A DNA stretch of 59,856 nucleotides from Acidobacteriaceae bacterium (GCA_025360645.1 JANYBT010000036.1:1-59856); one strand, 5' to 3'; shown: positions 18,685 to 28,857, numbered from the stretch's first letter. Translations and numbers: made by a program. The notes: generated from the letters alone by a model not told the origin.

Positions 18685-19341
18685 TTAGGCGAGGAAAAAC
18701 TCCCTCACCAGTCGCTGCCGCACTTCCGGCGCAACTCGCTGCAGCAACCCCGCCAGCGGCACGCCACCATCCGCCGCCATCGCCGGAGCCATCTCCGCCA
18801 CCATCCCGTTCAACCGAGTCAGGTTGTTCTGCATCCATGGCGCCACCATCCCACCCTGCACCAGATTGTTTTGGTTGATGTCCAGATCCGGCGCCTTCAC
18901 CGTCGCAACCCAGCCCTTCTCGTAGGGATCGCGCGTCACCATCCCCGGCTCTTGCATCACATCGGGATTGATCGCCGTCACCACTCCCTCGACGGGCGAA
19001 AGAAACTCTAACGCCAGGCCGCCGCTGTGCACTGTGAACAGCTTCTGTCCCTGCCGTACCCAGCGGTTCTCGCCCGTCGTCTCCACTCGATCAATCGTGC
19101 CCAGCAGGTTCGCCGCGAACCCGTCCAGCCCCACCCGCGCATAGTCCGCGCCTTCCCTGGCCATCCAAGTGTGTCCGAAATGGAAGCAGTACCCCTGCGG
19201 CACCGCCACGCCTAGCGAGCGCTCCAGCCGCGGCGTCGGTGGCCCCACTTGCGGCCGCGCTACCATCGCCTCTTTGCTTCCGCGGAAGTAGGTGATGGTC
19301 ATCACCAGCAGAAAAGTCAGCAGTACAAACAGGATCGACAT
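18685..19341 (-). CDS. GcvH-like membrane-anchored protein lacking the lipoyl lysine
   Basis: A 218-residue protein. ATG 19341 has GGAGG nine bases upstream. An N-terminal helix (SILFVLLTFLLVMTITYF) is followed by positive residues, implying a cytoplasmic body. Residues about 55-160 align with the window's own GcvH: LGTIDRVE with GcvH LGDIVFVD, GQKLFTVHSGGLALEFLSP with GKTFGTVESVKAVSDLYAP, and VEGVVTAIN with VSGTITEVN. The GcvH lipoyl Lys falls on Gly here, so it cannot carry lipoate in the normal way. The C-terminal 60 residues are helical and unrelated. It is the first gene of the HybA/HybB-like set, so a structural or assembly role there is likelier than glycine cleavage. Confidence 0.8.
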   Translation of the reverse strand: MSILFVLLTFLLVMTITYFRGSKEAMVARPQVGPPTPRLERSLGVAVPQGYCFHFGHTWMAREGADYARVGLDGFAANLLGTIDRVETTGENRWVRQGQKLFTVHSGGLALEFLSPVEGVVTAINPDVMQEPGMVTRDPYEKGWVATVKAPDLDINQNNLVQGGMVAPWMQNNLTRLNGMVAEMAPAMAADGGVPLAGLLQRVAPEVRQRLVREFFLA

Positions 19342-19623
19342 ACACCCTCCTGGTTCGGTTGCTCTGTTCCTTGCGTGGTGGAGAGTGCACGTAGAGGGCA
19401 AATCCTCCGTCCATTTGTTTTCAATTACTTGCGTAACCAGGCAGGGTTACTAAAGTCTGTCCCGCTACTGCATTTTGCTTGCGGCCATTGCATTTTGCAT
19501 GGGTCTCGGCGGGTTGCGGCGCGGGGATGGCATTCTTACCGCGCCACACCGTTTCGCCAAACCGCCCTCCTCCGTACCTGGCTTGCTAATGCAGAGCCGA
19601 GAGCGGCGCGCTACACTCCTGTC

Positions 19624-20118
19624 ATGCGGGTGCTGGGCATTGATTGCGGGACCGAGTTCACCGGATATGGCGTCGTCGACCTGCTTCCCGACAACCGGTT
19701 GGTCTGTCTCGATTGCGGCGACATCAAACTCTCCAAGCGCCAATCCATGGCCGTGCGCCTGTCTCACATCTATCTCCGCCTGCACCACCTCATCACTCAG
19801 CATCAGCCTGACGAAGTTGCCATCGAAGACGTGTTCTATGCGCTGAACGTGAAATCGGCGCTCAAGCTCGGACAGGTTCGCGGCGTCGCCATGCTAGCCG
19901 CGGCTATCGCCGGCTTGGAGGTGGCGGAATATTCTCCGCTCTCCATCAAATCGGCGGTGGTGGGATATGGCCGCGCGCAAAAGGAGCAGGTACAGCACAT
20001 GGTCACGCTCCTGCTCAAGCTGGACGCGGCGCCCGAGTCTCCCGACGCCGCCGATGCCTTGGCCATTGCCATCTGTCACTTGCATACCGCGGCCACCTTG
20101 CGGGCTCAGGCTCGCTAG
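19624..20118 (+). CDS. ruvC: Holliday junction resolvase RuvC
   Basis: A 164-residue endonuclease that cuts Holliday junctions made during recombination, acting with RuvAB. The catalytic acids are in place: Asp7 (MRVLGIDCGTEFTGYG), Glu68 (VAIEDVFYALN), Asp141 and Asp144 (SPDAADALAIAICH), close to the E. coli spacing. ATG 19624 is chosen because Asp7 then sits at its usual place; the frame is open much further upstream but without similarity. ruvA and ruvB are not adjacent. Confidence 0.96.
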   Translation: MRVLGIDCGTEFTGYGVVDLLPDNRLVCLDCGDIKLSKRQSMAVRLSHIYLRLHHLITQHQPDEVAIEDVFYALNVKSALKLGQVRGVAMLAAAIAGLEVAEYSPLSIKSAVVGYGRAQKEQVQHMVTLLLKLDAAPESPDAADALAIAICHLHTAATLRAQAR

Positions 20119-20188
20119 CTCCCATGCTCAACCTCACCGACCACTCCCTTGACGAACTTCCCTCACTTCGCCATGATGACCTTGCCGC

Positions 20189-20887
20189 ATGAGAGTCATT
20201 TTGCAATTCGTGGTCTGCCTGTGGAGTGTAGTTGGCTTCGCCCAACCAGTCCCCACCCTCACCTTTACTCTGGATTTTCCTCGCTCCGACCCCGAGCACT
20301 ATGTGATCCGGGTCCAGTCCGATGGCAAAGCCAGCTACGACTCGCGAACCGCAATGGCGCCCACCGCCACTCATTCCGGCAACGATTCGACAGACGAGCC
20401 AGCCACGGGTTCCAATGATGCCCCGGCGGCGGACCAGTTCCACTTGGACTTCATGCTCTCCGCCCGCACCGCCGCCCGCGTGTTCGAGCTGGCCGCCAAG
20501 GCCAGATATTTTCAGTCGCCGCTGGAAACCCGCCACAAGGGTTTGGCCGCCATGGGCCAGAAGACCCTGGCTTATCAGGACGCGCAACGCACCGGACAGG
20601 CAACCTACAACTACTCCGAACAGCTCCCGGTGCAGGAGCTAACCCAAATCTTTCAGACTCTGGCGGCCACCCTCGATTTCGCCCGCCGTCTCGACTACGA
20701 CCACCGCTATCAGAAACTCGCGCTCGACCAGGACTTGAAGCGCATGGAACTGATGGCCAAGTCTCATAGCCTGGTGGAGCTGCAGGCCGTCGCTCCCATC
20801 CTGCAACAGATTGTTGCCGATCCCAGCGTCATCAATGTGGTCCGCTCGCGCGCCCAGGCATTGCTGCAAAAGGCCCCGACGAATTAG
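20189..20887 (+). CDS. Secreted protein of unknown function
   Basis: A 232-residue protein with signal peptide MRVILQFVVCLWSVVGFAQ. A strand-rich first part (TLTFTLDFPRSDPEHYVIRV) is followed by a low-complexity Thr/Asp/Ala linker (residues about 55-80) and a helical C-terminal half (QFHLDFMLSARTAARVFELA, LDQDLKRMELMAKSHSLVEL). It follows ruvC by 70 bases. No family recognised. Confidence 0.7.
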   Translation: MRVILQFVVCLWSVVGFAQPVPTLTFTLDFPRSDPEHYVIRVQSDGKASYDSRTAMAPTATHSGNDSTDEPATGSNDAPAADQFHLDFMLSARTAARVFELAAKARYFQSPLETRHKGLAAMGQKTLAYQDAQRTGQATYNYSEQLPVQELTQIFQTLAATLDFARRLDYDHRYQKLALDQDLKRMELMAKSHSLVELQAVAPILQQIVADPSVINVVRSRAQALLQKAPTN

Positions 20888-21103
20888 CCTTCCTCCCCAC
20901 TCCGGCGGAAGCACCGAATTCCGCCTAGCCCGCAAGTTCCCCCTCCCTTTGGCCGATAGCCTTGGTTAGGAACCTGCATATTGGACCTCATGAGGACGAC
21001 ACGGTTTAAGACCTTCGTCACCCAGTATGCCGGTTTCTGCCCGGGCGGAATCGCAGGGCAGGGAAGCGGGTCGGGAAACAGGTTGGAACGGGAGTAGGCC
21101 GCA

Positions 21104-22003
21104 ATGGTCGCGATTGTTGGCATTCTGGTGGTGTTCGGAGCAGTGGTCGGCGGGTATCTGATGGAGCATGGCAACCTCCGGGTGCTGCTCCAGCCCGCCG
21201 AATTGCTCATCATCGGGGGGGCCGCCGCCGGAACCGTGTTGATCGCCAACCCGCTGCACATGCTCAAGCAAATCGCGGCCGGCGTCGCCGGAGTCTTTGG
21301 CGGCTCCAAGTTCAACCAGCAGCTCTACCTGGATTCGCTCAAGATGATGTATGACCTGCTGAACAAGGCCCGCAAAGAGGGTCTGATGGCGTTGGAATCC
21401 GACGTGGAAGAGCCTGAGAAGAGCCCGATCCTGTCGCAGTATCCGGCCTTCCTCAAAGACCACCACACCTGTGCTTTCGTGTGCGACACCATGCGCACCG
21501 CCATTACCGGCGGCGTGGAGCCCTTTGAATTCGACCAGATGATGGAAGTAGACATGGAGGTGCATCACCACGACGCCAGTGCTCCCATTGCCGCGCTCAG
21601 TACCACCGCTGATTCGCTGCCCGGCCTCGGAATCGTGGCCGCCGTGCTGGGTGTGGTCATCACCATGGGCGCTCTGGGTGGCCCACCCGAACAAATCGGC
21701 GAAAAAGTAGCGTCGGCTCTGGTGGGCACATTTCTGGGCATCCTGTTGTGCTACGGGCTGGTGGGGCCGCTGGCCGCGAATATGGCCAAGGCGGCGGATG
21801 ACCACCATGCCTACCTGCATGTGTTGCGCGTGCTCATGACCTCCTTCATCAAGGGCACCCCTCCCATCATGGCGGTCGAGATTGCGCGCCGCGCCGTACC
21901 TGGTCACGTTCGGCCGCGTTTTCAGGAACTGGAGAAGTTGTGCCGCAGCGGGGCCAGTGCCATGGCGGCTCCGGCAGCCGCTTCCGTAGCCCCAGGGGAG
22001 TGA
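21104..22003 (+). CDS. motA: Flagellar motor stator protein MotA
   Basis: A 299-residue stator subunit that couples proton flow to flagellar rotation in the inner membrane. The N-terminal VAIVGILVVFGAVVGGYLMEHGNL and AELLIIGGAAAGTVLIANP helices, the cytoplasmic loop, and the later pair LPGLGIVAAVLGVVITMGAL and GTFLGILLCYGLVGPLA match MotA. GGGAG lies 10 bases before the ATG. motB follows after three bases. No other flagellar genes are in the window, so motility depends on genes elsewhere, or the stator serves another ExbB-like role. Confidence 0.92.
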   Translation: MVAIVGILVVFGAVVGGYLMEHGNLRVLLQPAELLIIGGAAAGTVLIANPLHMLKQIAAGVAGVFGGSKFNQQLYLDSLKMMYDLLNKARKEGLMALESDVEEPEKSPILSQYPAFLKDHHTCAFVCDTMRTAITGGVEPFEFDQMMEVDMEVHHHDASAPIAALSTTADSLPGLGIVAAVLGVVITMGALGGPPEQIGEKVASALVGTFLGILLCYGLVGPLAANMAKAADDHHAYLHVLRVLMTSFIKGTPPIMAVEIARRAVPGHVRPRFQELEKLCRSGASAMAAPAAASVAPGE

Positions 22004-22006
22004 CCC

Positions 22007-22852
22007 ATGGCCGACTCCAGCGAACGCCCCATCATCATCGTCAGGAAGAAGGCCTCCCACGGCGGGCATCACGGCGGCGCTTGGAAAGTTGCCTATGCTG
22101 ATTTCGTCACCGCCATGATGGCCCTGTTTATTGTCCTCTGGCTCATGAACACCAACAAGCAAGTCCAGGAAGCGGTAGGGGGATACTTCAAAGACCCTAC
22201 CGGAAAATCCCGCCCCGCGGGCGCCGGCCAAACGGGATCGGGAGCCGCCGCCCCCATCGGATCGGGCGAGAATTTTGCCCTCACCAGGGCCAACATGGCG
22301 GAATTGAAGGACCAGTTGCAGAAGTCCATGCAGCAGATGACCGACTTCGACCGGTTGAAGAACCAGATCGAAATGACCGTCACTGCCGAGGGCCTTCGCA
22401 TTGAGATGATGGAATCGGAGAAAGGCACGTTCTTTGATACCGGCGCGCCTTCGCCCAACTCCAAAGGAAAGCAATTCATGGTCGCACTGGCCCAGCAGCT
22501 CGCCACCCTGCCTAACAAGATTTCCATTGAAGGGCATACCGACTCCAAACCCTATGTGGGCAAGAGTGAATACAGCAACTGGGAACTCGCCGCCGACCGC
22601 GCCAATGCCGCCCGCCGCATCATGCAGCAAAACGGATTGCGCGCTGACCAAGTGATGCAGGTACGCGGCTTTGCCGACCAGCACCTGCGTCATCCCGAGG
22701 ACCCGCTCAACCCGTCCAACCGCCGCATTTCGCTGATAGTCCAGTACGTCGTCAAGGATCCTCCTGACCCGAAAGACGCCGCAAAAGAAGCTGTCCAGGC
22801 CAAGCCGGAGCCAGCCCAGACCACGGCCCAGCCGAATCCGGCCGCTCCTTAA
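22007..22852 (+). CDS. motB: Flagellar motor protein MotB (OmpA-domain)
   Basis: A 281-residue protein pairing with MotA. The basic N terminus (RPIIIVRKKASHGGHHGGAW) is followed by the single membrane helix VAYADFVTAMMALFIVLWLM. Its Asp32 corresponds to the essential proton-carrying Asp of MotB. After a Gly/Ala-rich linker comes an OmpA-type peptidoglycan-binding domain (residues about 140-250) with ISIEGHTDSKPY and NWELAADRANAARRIM. The end is a Pro/Ala-rich tail. Confidence 0.93.
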   Translation: MADSSERPIIIVRKKASHGGHHGGAWKVAYADFVTAMMALFIVLWLMNTNKQVQEAVGGYFKDPTGKSRPAGAGQTGSGAAAPIGSGENFALTRANMAELKDQLQKSMQQMTDFDRLKNQIEMTVTAEGLRIEMMESEKGTFFDTGAPSPNSKGKQFMVALAQQLATLPNKISIEGHTDSKPYVGKSEYSNWELAADRANAARRIMQQNGLRADQVMQVRGFADQHLRHPEDPLNPSNRRISLIVQYVVKDPPDPKDAAKEAVQAKPEPAQTTAQPNPAAP

Positions 22853-22961
22853 CGCTGCCCCTCCAGCGACTCGTCGCTCTTTGCGCCCGCTTCAAGGCTC
22901 GCGCCCCACACCCGCTTGCGCCCCTCACCCCTATCCTCGTTTCCGCTATACTAATTAGGCC

Positions 22962-23492
22962 ATGTCAGTGATCAAGAATATCGGCGCCATCGCCAAAGGG
23001 ATGAGCATCACCTTCGGCGAGATGTTGCAGCCGACCACGGTGGAAAACTATCCCGACGGCCCTGGCCCGCTCAAGGGAGCGCAATTCCAAGAGCGTTTTC
23101 GCGGCACCCATGTGCTGCAGCGCGACGAAAATGGCCTGGAAAAGTGCGTGGCCTGCTTCCTGTGCGCGGCCGCCTGCCCCTCCAATTGCATCTACATTGA
23201 GGCCGCGGAAAACACCGCTGAGCAGCGCATCTCCGGCGCCGAGCGCTATGCCAAGGTTTACAACATCGACTACAATCGATGTATTTTCTGCGGCTATTGT
23301 GTGGAAGCGTGTCCCACCGATGCCATCACCCATGGACACGGGTTTGAATCGGCGACGTTCAACGCTAGCGCCCTGGTGTATCGCAAGGAGCAGATGCTAT
23401 CGCCGACCCCGGCCCATATGGGATCGAACTCTGTGTTCAACCATGCGGATGTCGAGGCCGGAGCGCCCGCACTTCCCCAGGCAGGGAGTTAG
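22962..23492 (+). CDS. nuoI: NADH-quinone oxidoreductase subunit I, stand-alone
   Basis: A 176-residue complex I subunit carrying the N6a and N6b [4Fe-4S] clusters on the path to quinone. The two motifs are [15 protein letters not shown] and [16 protein letters not shown]. The N-terminal helix region ([13 protein letters not shown]) and the YPDGPGPL and RFRGTHVL segments fit bacterial NuoI. It stands alone between motB and metH, outside a nuo operon, with its own terminator. It may be the only copy or a second copy beside a full nuo cluster elsewhere. Confidence 0.93.
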   Translation: MSVIKNIGAIAKGMSITFGEMLQPTTVENYPDGPGPLKGAQFQERFRGTHVLQRDENGLEKCVACFLCAAACPSNCIYIEAAENTAEQRISGAERYAKVYNIDYNRCIFCGYCVEACPTDAITHGHGFESATFNASALVYRKEQMLSPTPAHMGSNSVFNHADVEAGAPALPQAGS

Positions 23493-23521
23493 AGAGTTTT
23501 CAGAATCCATTCGTAAATTCT

Positions 23522-23550
23522 GACGCCGGCCTGCATGTGGGCCGGCGTTT
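23522..23550 (+). terminator. Rho-independent terminator of nuoI
   Basis: ACGCCGGCC-TGCATGTG-GGCCGGCGT is a 9-bp perfect GC-rich stem with an 8-base loop followed by TTGTGT, about 30 bases after the nuoI stop. It separates nuoI from metH. Confidence 0.8.
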
Positions 23551-23650
23551 GTGTAGGGCGGCACGCGATCTCGGTTTGGGCAGATCTGAACGCGGAATTC
23601 GAAGAAGAGAAAACGCTCATGAACGAGTACCTGGAAAAGCTCAACACGCA

Positions 23651-26600
23651 ATGACCGATTTTCTACAGACCGTGAAAGAACGCGTCGTCGTCTATGACGG
23701 CGCCATGGGGACCAATATCCAGTTCCGCAACCCCAGTGTCGACGATTTCTGGGGCAAAGAGGGATGCAACGAACTCTTGGTCTTGAGCCGTCCTGACATC
23801 ATTCGCGATATCCACGCCGCCTTCTTCGCCGTGGGATGCGATGTGGTCGAGACCAACACGTTTGGTTCCACCCGGATCGTACTGGCCGAATACGACCTGC
23901 AAGATCAGACCGCCGAGCTCAACTTGGCGGCGGCCAGGCTCGCCAAGCAAGTCGCGCTCCAGTTCTCCACCCCGGAGCGCCCGCGATTCGTGGCTGGCTC
24001 CATGGGCCCCACCACCAAGCTGCCCTCCCTCGGACACATCCTGTTTGACGCCATGGCGGCGGCCTACCAGGAGCAAGCCCTCGCGCTCATCGAAGGTGGC
24101 GTGGATGTTCTTCTGATCGAGACCTGCCAGGACCTCCTGCAAGCCAAGGCAGCGCTCGCGGGCACCTTCGACGCCATGCAACGTGCGGGCAAACGCCTGC
24201 CGGTCAGTGTTCAAGTGACCCTCGAAGCTACCGGCACCATGCTGCTGGGCACCGAAATCGGTGCCGCCCTGACTGCGCTGGAGCCTTACGACATCGACAC
24301 CATCGGTCTGAATTGCGCCACTGGCCCGGTTGAGATGAACGACGCTGTCCGCTACCTCGGACTCAACTGCACCAAGCATATTTCAGTGCTGCCCAACGCC
24401 GGACTCCCCCACAATGATGGTGGCCGCGCGGTTTACAAGCTCACTCCGCAGGAACTGGCGCTCAACCTGAAGCACTTCGTCGTGGACTATGGTGTGCGCA
24501 TTGTGGGCGGCTGTTGCGGCACTACGCCCGACCACCTGAAAGCCGTGGTGGATGCGGTGGCAGGTGTGGTTCCCACGCCGCGCGATGTCAAGCCCGCCGG
24601 CGCCGCTTCCAGCGCTTACACCTCCGTGCCCCTCGATCTCGATCCCAAGCCACTGATCGTGGCCGAAGAAATGAACACCACCACCCGGGTCGAGCATTTC
24701 CGCAATCTGGTGCAGAGCCGCAACTACGACGAGATCCTCGCCCTAGCCAAGCGCCTCTCCAACGAAGGCTCGCACATGCTCGACTTGTGCTGCGCCATCG
24801 TGGGCGAAGACGAAAAGGGGTATATCAGTTCGATATTAGAGAAAGTGGCAACCCGCGTTCCCGCGCCCATCCTCGTGGATTCCACCGAGGCCGACGTCGT
24901 CGAAGAGGCGCTCAAGCGCATTCCTGGCAAGGCCATCATCAACTCCATCAACCTCGAAGATGGCGAGAAGCGCACCTCTAAAGTCCTGCCCATGGCCAAG
25001 CGTTATGGCGCGGCGGTGATCGCTCTCACCATTGACGAAGACGGCATGGCGCTGACCGCCGACAAGAAAGTTGCCATCGCTCATCGCATCTTCGATTTGG
25101 CGACTCAGAAGTACGGCATCCGTCCAGTGGACCTCATCTTTGACGCCTTGACCTTGCCGATTTCCACCGGCCAGGAGGAGTATCGGACGGCCGGAGTGGA
25201 GACCCTCAAGGCGGTGGCTCGCATCAAGAAAGAGCTGCCCGAAGTCTCCACCATCCTGGGCGTCAGCAATATTTCCTTCGGACTTGATGCCTACTCGCGG
25301 CGCGTCTTGAACAGTGTTTTTATGCACGAAGCGGTGGACAATGGCCTCGACATGGCGATTGTCAACTACAGCAAAATTTATCCCTTATACAAAATTCCTC
25401 AAGTAGAAGTTGAACTGGCGCGAAAGTTGATCCATCGTGGCGAAGAAGCCGGCGATCCCCTGGCCGCCTACATGAATTACTTCTCCGCGTTGAAGGGCAA
25501 ACCGCAGACCACGACCACCGCTCATGTGGAGACCCTCTCCATTGAAGACAAGCTCAAGTTCGCCATCATCAACGGCGAGAAAGCGGTTGGAGACGGGGCG
25601 CACCGCAAGACCTTGGAAGAACTCCTCGAGGTCGCGCTGCTCGAGTACTCACCCCTGGAGTTGATCAATACCGTGCTGCTCGATGGCATGCGCACGGTCG
25701 GCGAGCTGTTCGGCGCGCGCAAGATGCAGTTGCCTTCGGTCCTGGATTCGGCGGCTGTGATGAAGCAAGCCGTCGCCTACCTGGAACCGAAAATGGAAAA
25801 GACGGCGGGCTCGCAGAAGGGCACCATCGTCCTGGCTACCGTCAAGGGAGATGTTCACGATATTGGTAAGAACCTGGTCGATATTATCCTTTCCAATAAT
25901 GGCTACCGGGTTATTAACCTTGGCATCAAGCAGCCGGCGGACGTCATCATCAAAGCCGCCTTGGAACACAACGCCGACGCCATCGGACTGAGTGGCTTGC
26001 TGGTCAAATCCACTCTCGAGATGAAGTATGTGATTCAAGATCTGCAGCGGCAGAACTTGACCTTCCCTGTGATCTGCGGCGGCGCGGCCTTGACTCGCAA
26101 GTACGTGGAGGACGATCTCCGCCGCGAGTATTCGAGCGCGGTGTTCTATGCCGACGATGCTTTCGCCGGTCTGCACGTCATGGAAGACTTGGCATCCTCC
26201 AATGGCGCCGCGGAGTCGCGCTTAGCCGAGGGCCGGACGGTGAAGGAGTATTCCAAGGCCGCAGCGGTGGACGCAGAAACCGGGCCTGTCTTCAGCGAGC
26301 GCAGCGCCGTGGTGACTGATGCACCCAGCATCCCCGTGCCGCCGTTCTGGGGCGTGCGGGTGAAGAAGGATTACGACCTCCGCGAAATCTTTGCTTACAT
26401 CAACGACACCGCTCTGTTCAAAAACCAGTGGCAGTTGAAGACCGCTTCCCAGGAAGACTACGCCCGTCTGGTCGAGCAGAAATATCGGCCCATCAAGATG
26501 GAGCTGCAAGAAGAAGTTGCGGCCAGCGGTTTATTTGAGCCGAAAGTTGTGTGGGGATATTTTCCCGCCCAAAGCGATGGCAATGATGTCGTCATCTATC

Positions 26601-27118
26601 ACCCAGGCGGCGCTGCCGAGCAGGTCCGCTTCACTTTCCCGCGTCAGAGGGAAGGCCGCAAGCTGTGCATCTCTGATTTCTTTGCGCCCAAGGCTTCCGG
26701 CAAGATGGACGTGATCGGCCTGTCCCTGGTCACCATCGGCGCCAAGGCTTCGGTCGAAACCCAGCGCCTGTTTGAGGGTGGCAAATATACCAAGTATCTG
26801 TATCTCCACGGCCTGAGCGTGGAAACCGCCGAGGCGCTCGCCGAATATCACCACAAGAAAATGCGCGAAGACCTGGGCATCGCGGCTCAGGATTCGCCCC
26901 ATGTCCGCGATTTATTCCATCAGAAGTATCAGGGCTCGCGTTATTCCTTCGGTTATCCTGCGTGCCCCAATCTGGAAGATCAAACGAAATTGTTTGTCCT
27001 GCTTAAGCCGGAAGAGAACGTAGGGGTGCGGCTGACCAGCGGGTTTCTGCTGGAGCCGGAGCAGAGCACCTCGGCGATCGTCGTGCATCATCCCGGCGCA
27101 AAATATTTCGTGGTCTAG
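23651..27118 (+). CDS. metH: Methionine synthase, cobalamin-dependent
   Basis: A 1155-residue full-length MetH transferring methyl from 5-methyl-THF through cobalamin to homocysteine. Domains in order: homocysteine-binding (1-320; [15 protein letters not shown], zinc ligands in GGCCGTT), pterin-binding (about 350-620), cap (about 650-735; [20 protein letters not shown]), B12-binding with [20 protein letters not shown] (about 740-870) and the SAM-dependent reactivation domain (about 900-1155; [20 protein letters not shown]). ATG 23651 begins at the conserved N terminus. Its ATGA overlaps the TGA of a 33-codon frame that has no usual start codon. No cobalamin or SAM riboswitch was recognised upstream. 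Confidence 0.96.
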   Translation: MTDFLQTVKERVVVYDGAMGTNIQFRNPSVDDFWGKEGCNELLVLSRPDIIRDIHAAFFAVGCDVVETNTFGSTRIVLAEYDLQDQTAELNLAAARLAKQVALQFSTPERPRFVAGSMGPTTKLPSLGHILFDAMAAAYQEQALALIEGGVDVLLIETCQDLLQAKAALAGTFDAMQRAGKRLPVSVQVTLEATGTMLLGTEIGAALTALEPYDIDTIGLNCATGPVEMNDAVRYLGLNCTKHISVLPNAGLPHNDGGRAVYKLTPQELALNLKHFVVDYGVRIVGGCCGTTPDHLKAVVDAVAGVVPTPRDVKPAGAASSAYTSVPLDLDPKPLIVAEEMNTTTRVEHFRNLVQSRNYDEILALAKRLSNEGSHMLDLCCAIVGEDEKGYISSILEKVATRVPAPILVDSTEADVVEEALKRIPGKAIINSINLEDGEKRTSKVLPMAKRYGAAVIALTIDEDGMALTADKKVAIAHRIFDLATQKYGIRPVDLIFDALTLPISTGQEEYRTAGVETLKAVARIKKELPEVSTILGVSNISFGLDAYSRRVLNSVFMHEAVDNGLDMAIVNYSKIYPLYKIPQVEVELARKLIHRGEEAGDPLAAYMNYFSALKGKPQTTTTAHVETLSIEDKLKFAIINGEKAVGDGAHRKTLEELLEVALLEYSPLELINTVLLDGMRTVGELFGARKMQLPSVLDSAAVMKQAVAYLEPKMEKTAGSQKGTIVLATVKGDVHDIGKNLVDIILSNNGYRVINLGIKQPADVIIKAALEHNADAIGLSGLLVKSTLEMKYVIQDLQRQNLTFPVICGGAALTRKYVEDDLRREYSSAVFYADDAFAGLHVMEDLASSNGAAESRLAEGRTVKEYSKAAAVDAETGPVFSERSAVVTDAPSIPVPPFWGVRVKKDYDLREIFAYINDTALFKNQWQLKTASQEDYARLVEQKYRPIKMELQEEVAASGLFEPKVVWGYFPAQSDGNDVVIYHPGGAAEQVRFTFPRQREGRKLCISDFFAPKASGKMDVIGLSLVTIGAKASVETQRLFEGGKYTKYLYLHGLSVETAEALAEYHHKKMREDLGIAAQDSPHVRDLFHQKYQGSRYSFGYPACPNLEDQTKLFVLLKPEENVGVRLTSGFLLEPEQSTSAIVVHHPGAKYFVV

Positions 27119-27130
27119 CCGCCCTCATCT

Positions 27131-27232
27131 TCAGCGCGTTTTTAGCCAGATGTATCCCATCACGTGCAGCACCACCAGCACCAACAGCGTGATGACGAAA
27201 ATCACGATGATTTCCAGACGCGGCTTCGCCAT
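27131..27232 (-). CDS. 33-residue single-pass membrane peptide
   Basis: A 34-codon frame: MAKPRLE, a 22-residue hydrophobic helix (IIVIFVITLLVLVVLHVMGY), then IWLKTR. Positive residues at both ends flank a helix of exactly membrane length. The ATG lies 4 bases after the stop of the acyl-CoA ligase gene on the same strand, so it is probably the last gene of that transcript. It is convergent with metH. Too short for similarity by eye. The coherent amino-acid pattern and position support it as a real gene. Confidence 0.6.
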   Translation of the reverse strand: MAKPRLEIIVIFVITLLVLVVLHVMGYIWLKTR

Positions 27233-27235
27233 TCG

Positions 27236-28804
27236 CTACTCCAACGCTTGCCTAAGTTCGCGTCGCAAGATCTTGCCCGACGGCGTCCGTGGAACCGCCT
27301 CCACAAACCGGATTTCCCGCGGCTGTTTGTAAGACGTAAGCCGTTCGCCAACGAAGCCGCAGATTTCCTTTTCCAGCTCCGGCGATGCTGCCACCCCCGC
27401 GCGCAGCACGATGAATGCGCACGGAATTTCTCCGGCCTCCGCATCTGGCCGCGCCACCACGCCGCAATCCCGCACTGCCGGATGCTCCAGCAACACTCCC
27501 TCCACTTCCGCCGGTGCCACAGGAAAGCCTTTGTACTTGATCATCTCTTTGCGCCGGTCCAGCACCATGTAGAAGTCCTGCACATCGCGGCTCACCACAT
27601 CGCCTGACCAGTACCATCCATCCCGCAACACCGCGGCCGTCGCTTGCGGTTCCTTCCAATATCCCAGCATGAATTGCGGCCCGCGCATCACCAGTTCGCC
27701 CGGCTCGCCAATCGCAACTTCGCTGTCGTTCAGGTCGAGCACGCGGCAATCGGTTTGTGCCACCGGCCGGCCAATAGATTCAGGCCGATAGAGCTCAGGC
27801 GTGATGTATCCCACGTGTGTGACCGGCGACGCCTCGGTCATGCCATAGCCCTGCATCACCAGGGCTCCGGTCAGCGTCGTGAAGCGGCGCGCCAGTTCCG
27901 CCGCCAGAGGTGCGGCGCCCGACTTCACCCAGCGCAAGCTGTGTTGTTTGGGGAACAGTCCCTGCTCAGCGGCCTGGCACAGCCCGTTGATGGCGGGCGG
28001 AACCAACGGCATCATGCTGACTCCGTCCGACACCAGCCGCTTCAGGATTTCCGGCACGTTGAATCGCGGCATCAAGATTAGCGTCGCGCCCAGCACCAGC
28101 ACTGGATTCAGCACCACATTCAGTCCGTAGATGTGGTACAGCGGCAGAATCGAGAGCACGGTGTCATCGTGTTTCAGTTCCGTCGTATTGGGGGCAAGGA
28201 ACTGAAACACATTCGCCACCAGGTTGGTGTGCGACAGCATCACTCCTTTGGGCAATCCGGTCGTGCCGCTGGAATACGGCAGAGCGCCCAGGGTTTGGTC
28301 GGCCGCTGCGCCAGGCTCGGGAAGCGGGCGGGGCGTCGCGTTCAGCAGATCGCGAAAGTTTTCTGCCCCGGAATGCGGCTGGCGCGTAGCATAAACCCGC
28401 CGCAGGCTTGGCAGATCGCCAAGGTGTACACCCTCAAGTTGCGGGCCATCGCTGATCAGCATGGCCGCGCCGGAGTTCGCGAGTTGATGATGCACTTCGC
28501 GGTCGCGGTAGGACGGGTTGAGCAACGTCGGTGTCCCGCCCGCAAGTGTGATGGCATGGTAGGCGATGCAGAATTCCCAGGAGTTCGGCAGGAAAATACC
28601 GACCACCTCGCCGGGTTGCAGCCCCGCCTTGAGCAACCCGTGGCCCAGACTCTCGACCAGCGCGCCATACTCTGCGTAAGCCAGGCGGCGTCCGCACGAT
28701 GTATCCACCACCGCGGTTTTTTGTCCAAAGCGGCGGCAACTCTCCAGCACCAGATTGTGGACGAACACCCCAGTGGGATCGGCGTAAAGTCGAGTACGAA
28801 GCAT
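27236..28804 (-). CDS. AMP-dependent acyl-CoA synthetase / 4-coumarate-CoA ligase-like
   Basis: A 522-residue ANL-superfamily enzyme activating a carboxylic acid with ATP and then forming the CoA thioester. Core motifs: LPYSSGTTGLPKGVMLSHTN (A3, P-loop), MQGYGMTEASPVTH (A5), YWSGDVV (A7), LDRRKEMIKYKGFPVAPAEVE (A8) and the catalytic Lys in RTPSGKILRREL (A10). The overall order resembles 4-coumarate/fatty acyl-CoA ligases; the acid cannot be named. A glutaredoxin-like gene lies 53 bases upstream and a membrane peptide 4 bases downstream. Confidence 0.88.
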   Translation of the reverse strand: MLRTRLYADPTGVFVHNLVLESCRRFGQKTAVVDTSCGRRLAYAEYGALVESLGHGLLKAGLQPGEVVGIFLPNSWEFCIAYHAITLAGGTPTLLNPSYRDREVHHQLANSGAAMLISDGPQLEGVHLGDLPSLRRVYATRQPHSGAENFRDLLNATPRPLPEPGAAADQTLGALPYSSGTTGLPKGVMLSHTNLVANVFQFLAPNTTELKHDDTVLSILPLYHIYGLNVVLNPVLVLGATLILMPRFNVPEILKRLVSDGVSMMPLVPPAINGLCQAAEQGLFPKQHSLRWVKSGAAPLAAELARRFTTLTGALVMQGYGMTEASPVTHVGYITPELYRPESIGRPVAQTDCRVLDLNDSEVAIGEPGELVMRGPQFMLGYWKEPQATAAVLRDGWYWSGDVVSRDVQDFYMVLDRRKEMIKYKGFPVAPAEVEGVLLEHPAVRDCGVVARPDAEAGEIPCAFIVLRAGVAASPELEKEICGFVGERLTSYKQPREIRFVEAVPRTPSGKILRRELRQALE

Positions 28805-28857
28805 GACGAGCGATTCTAGCGGAAGTAACCGAACGCCGGGAAGTCACCCCCGCGCCG

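Noticed and set aside
20966-22693. 575-codon open frame antisense to motA-motB
   Set aside because: The plus strand encodes clear MotA and MotB motifs. The antisense frame is His/Gly/Arg-rich without any family pattern, a usual by-product of high-GC codon bias.
23493-23650. Possible cobalamin or SAM riboswitch before metH
   Set aside because: The only strong structure is a short GC stem with a T-rich tail, better explained as the nuoI terminator; no B12-box or SAM-box text was seen.
23556-23654. 33-codon frame ending [10 protein letters not shown], overlapping the metH start
   Set aside because: The text is protein-like and the ATGA overlap is suggestive, but there is no usual start codon after the upstream stop except an internal ATG near the end. 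It may be a remnant.
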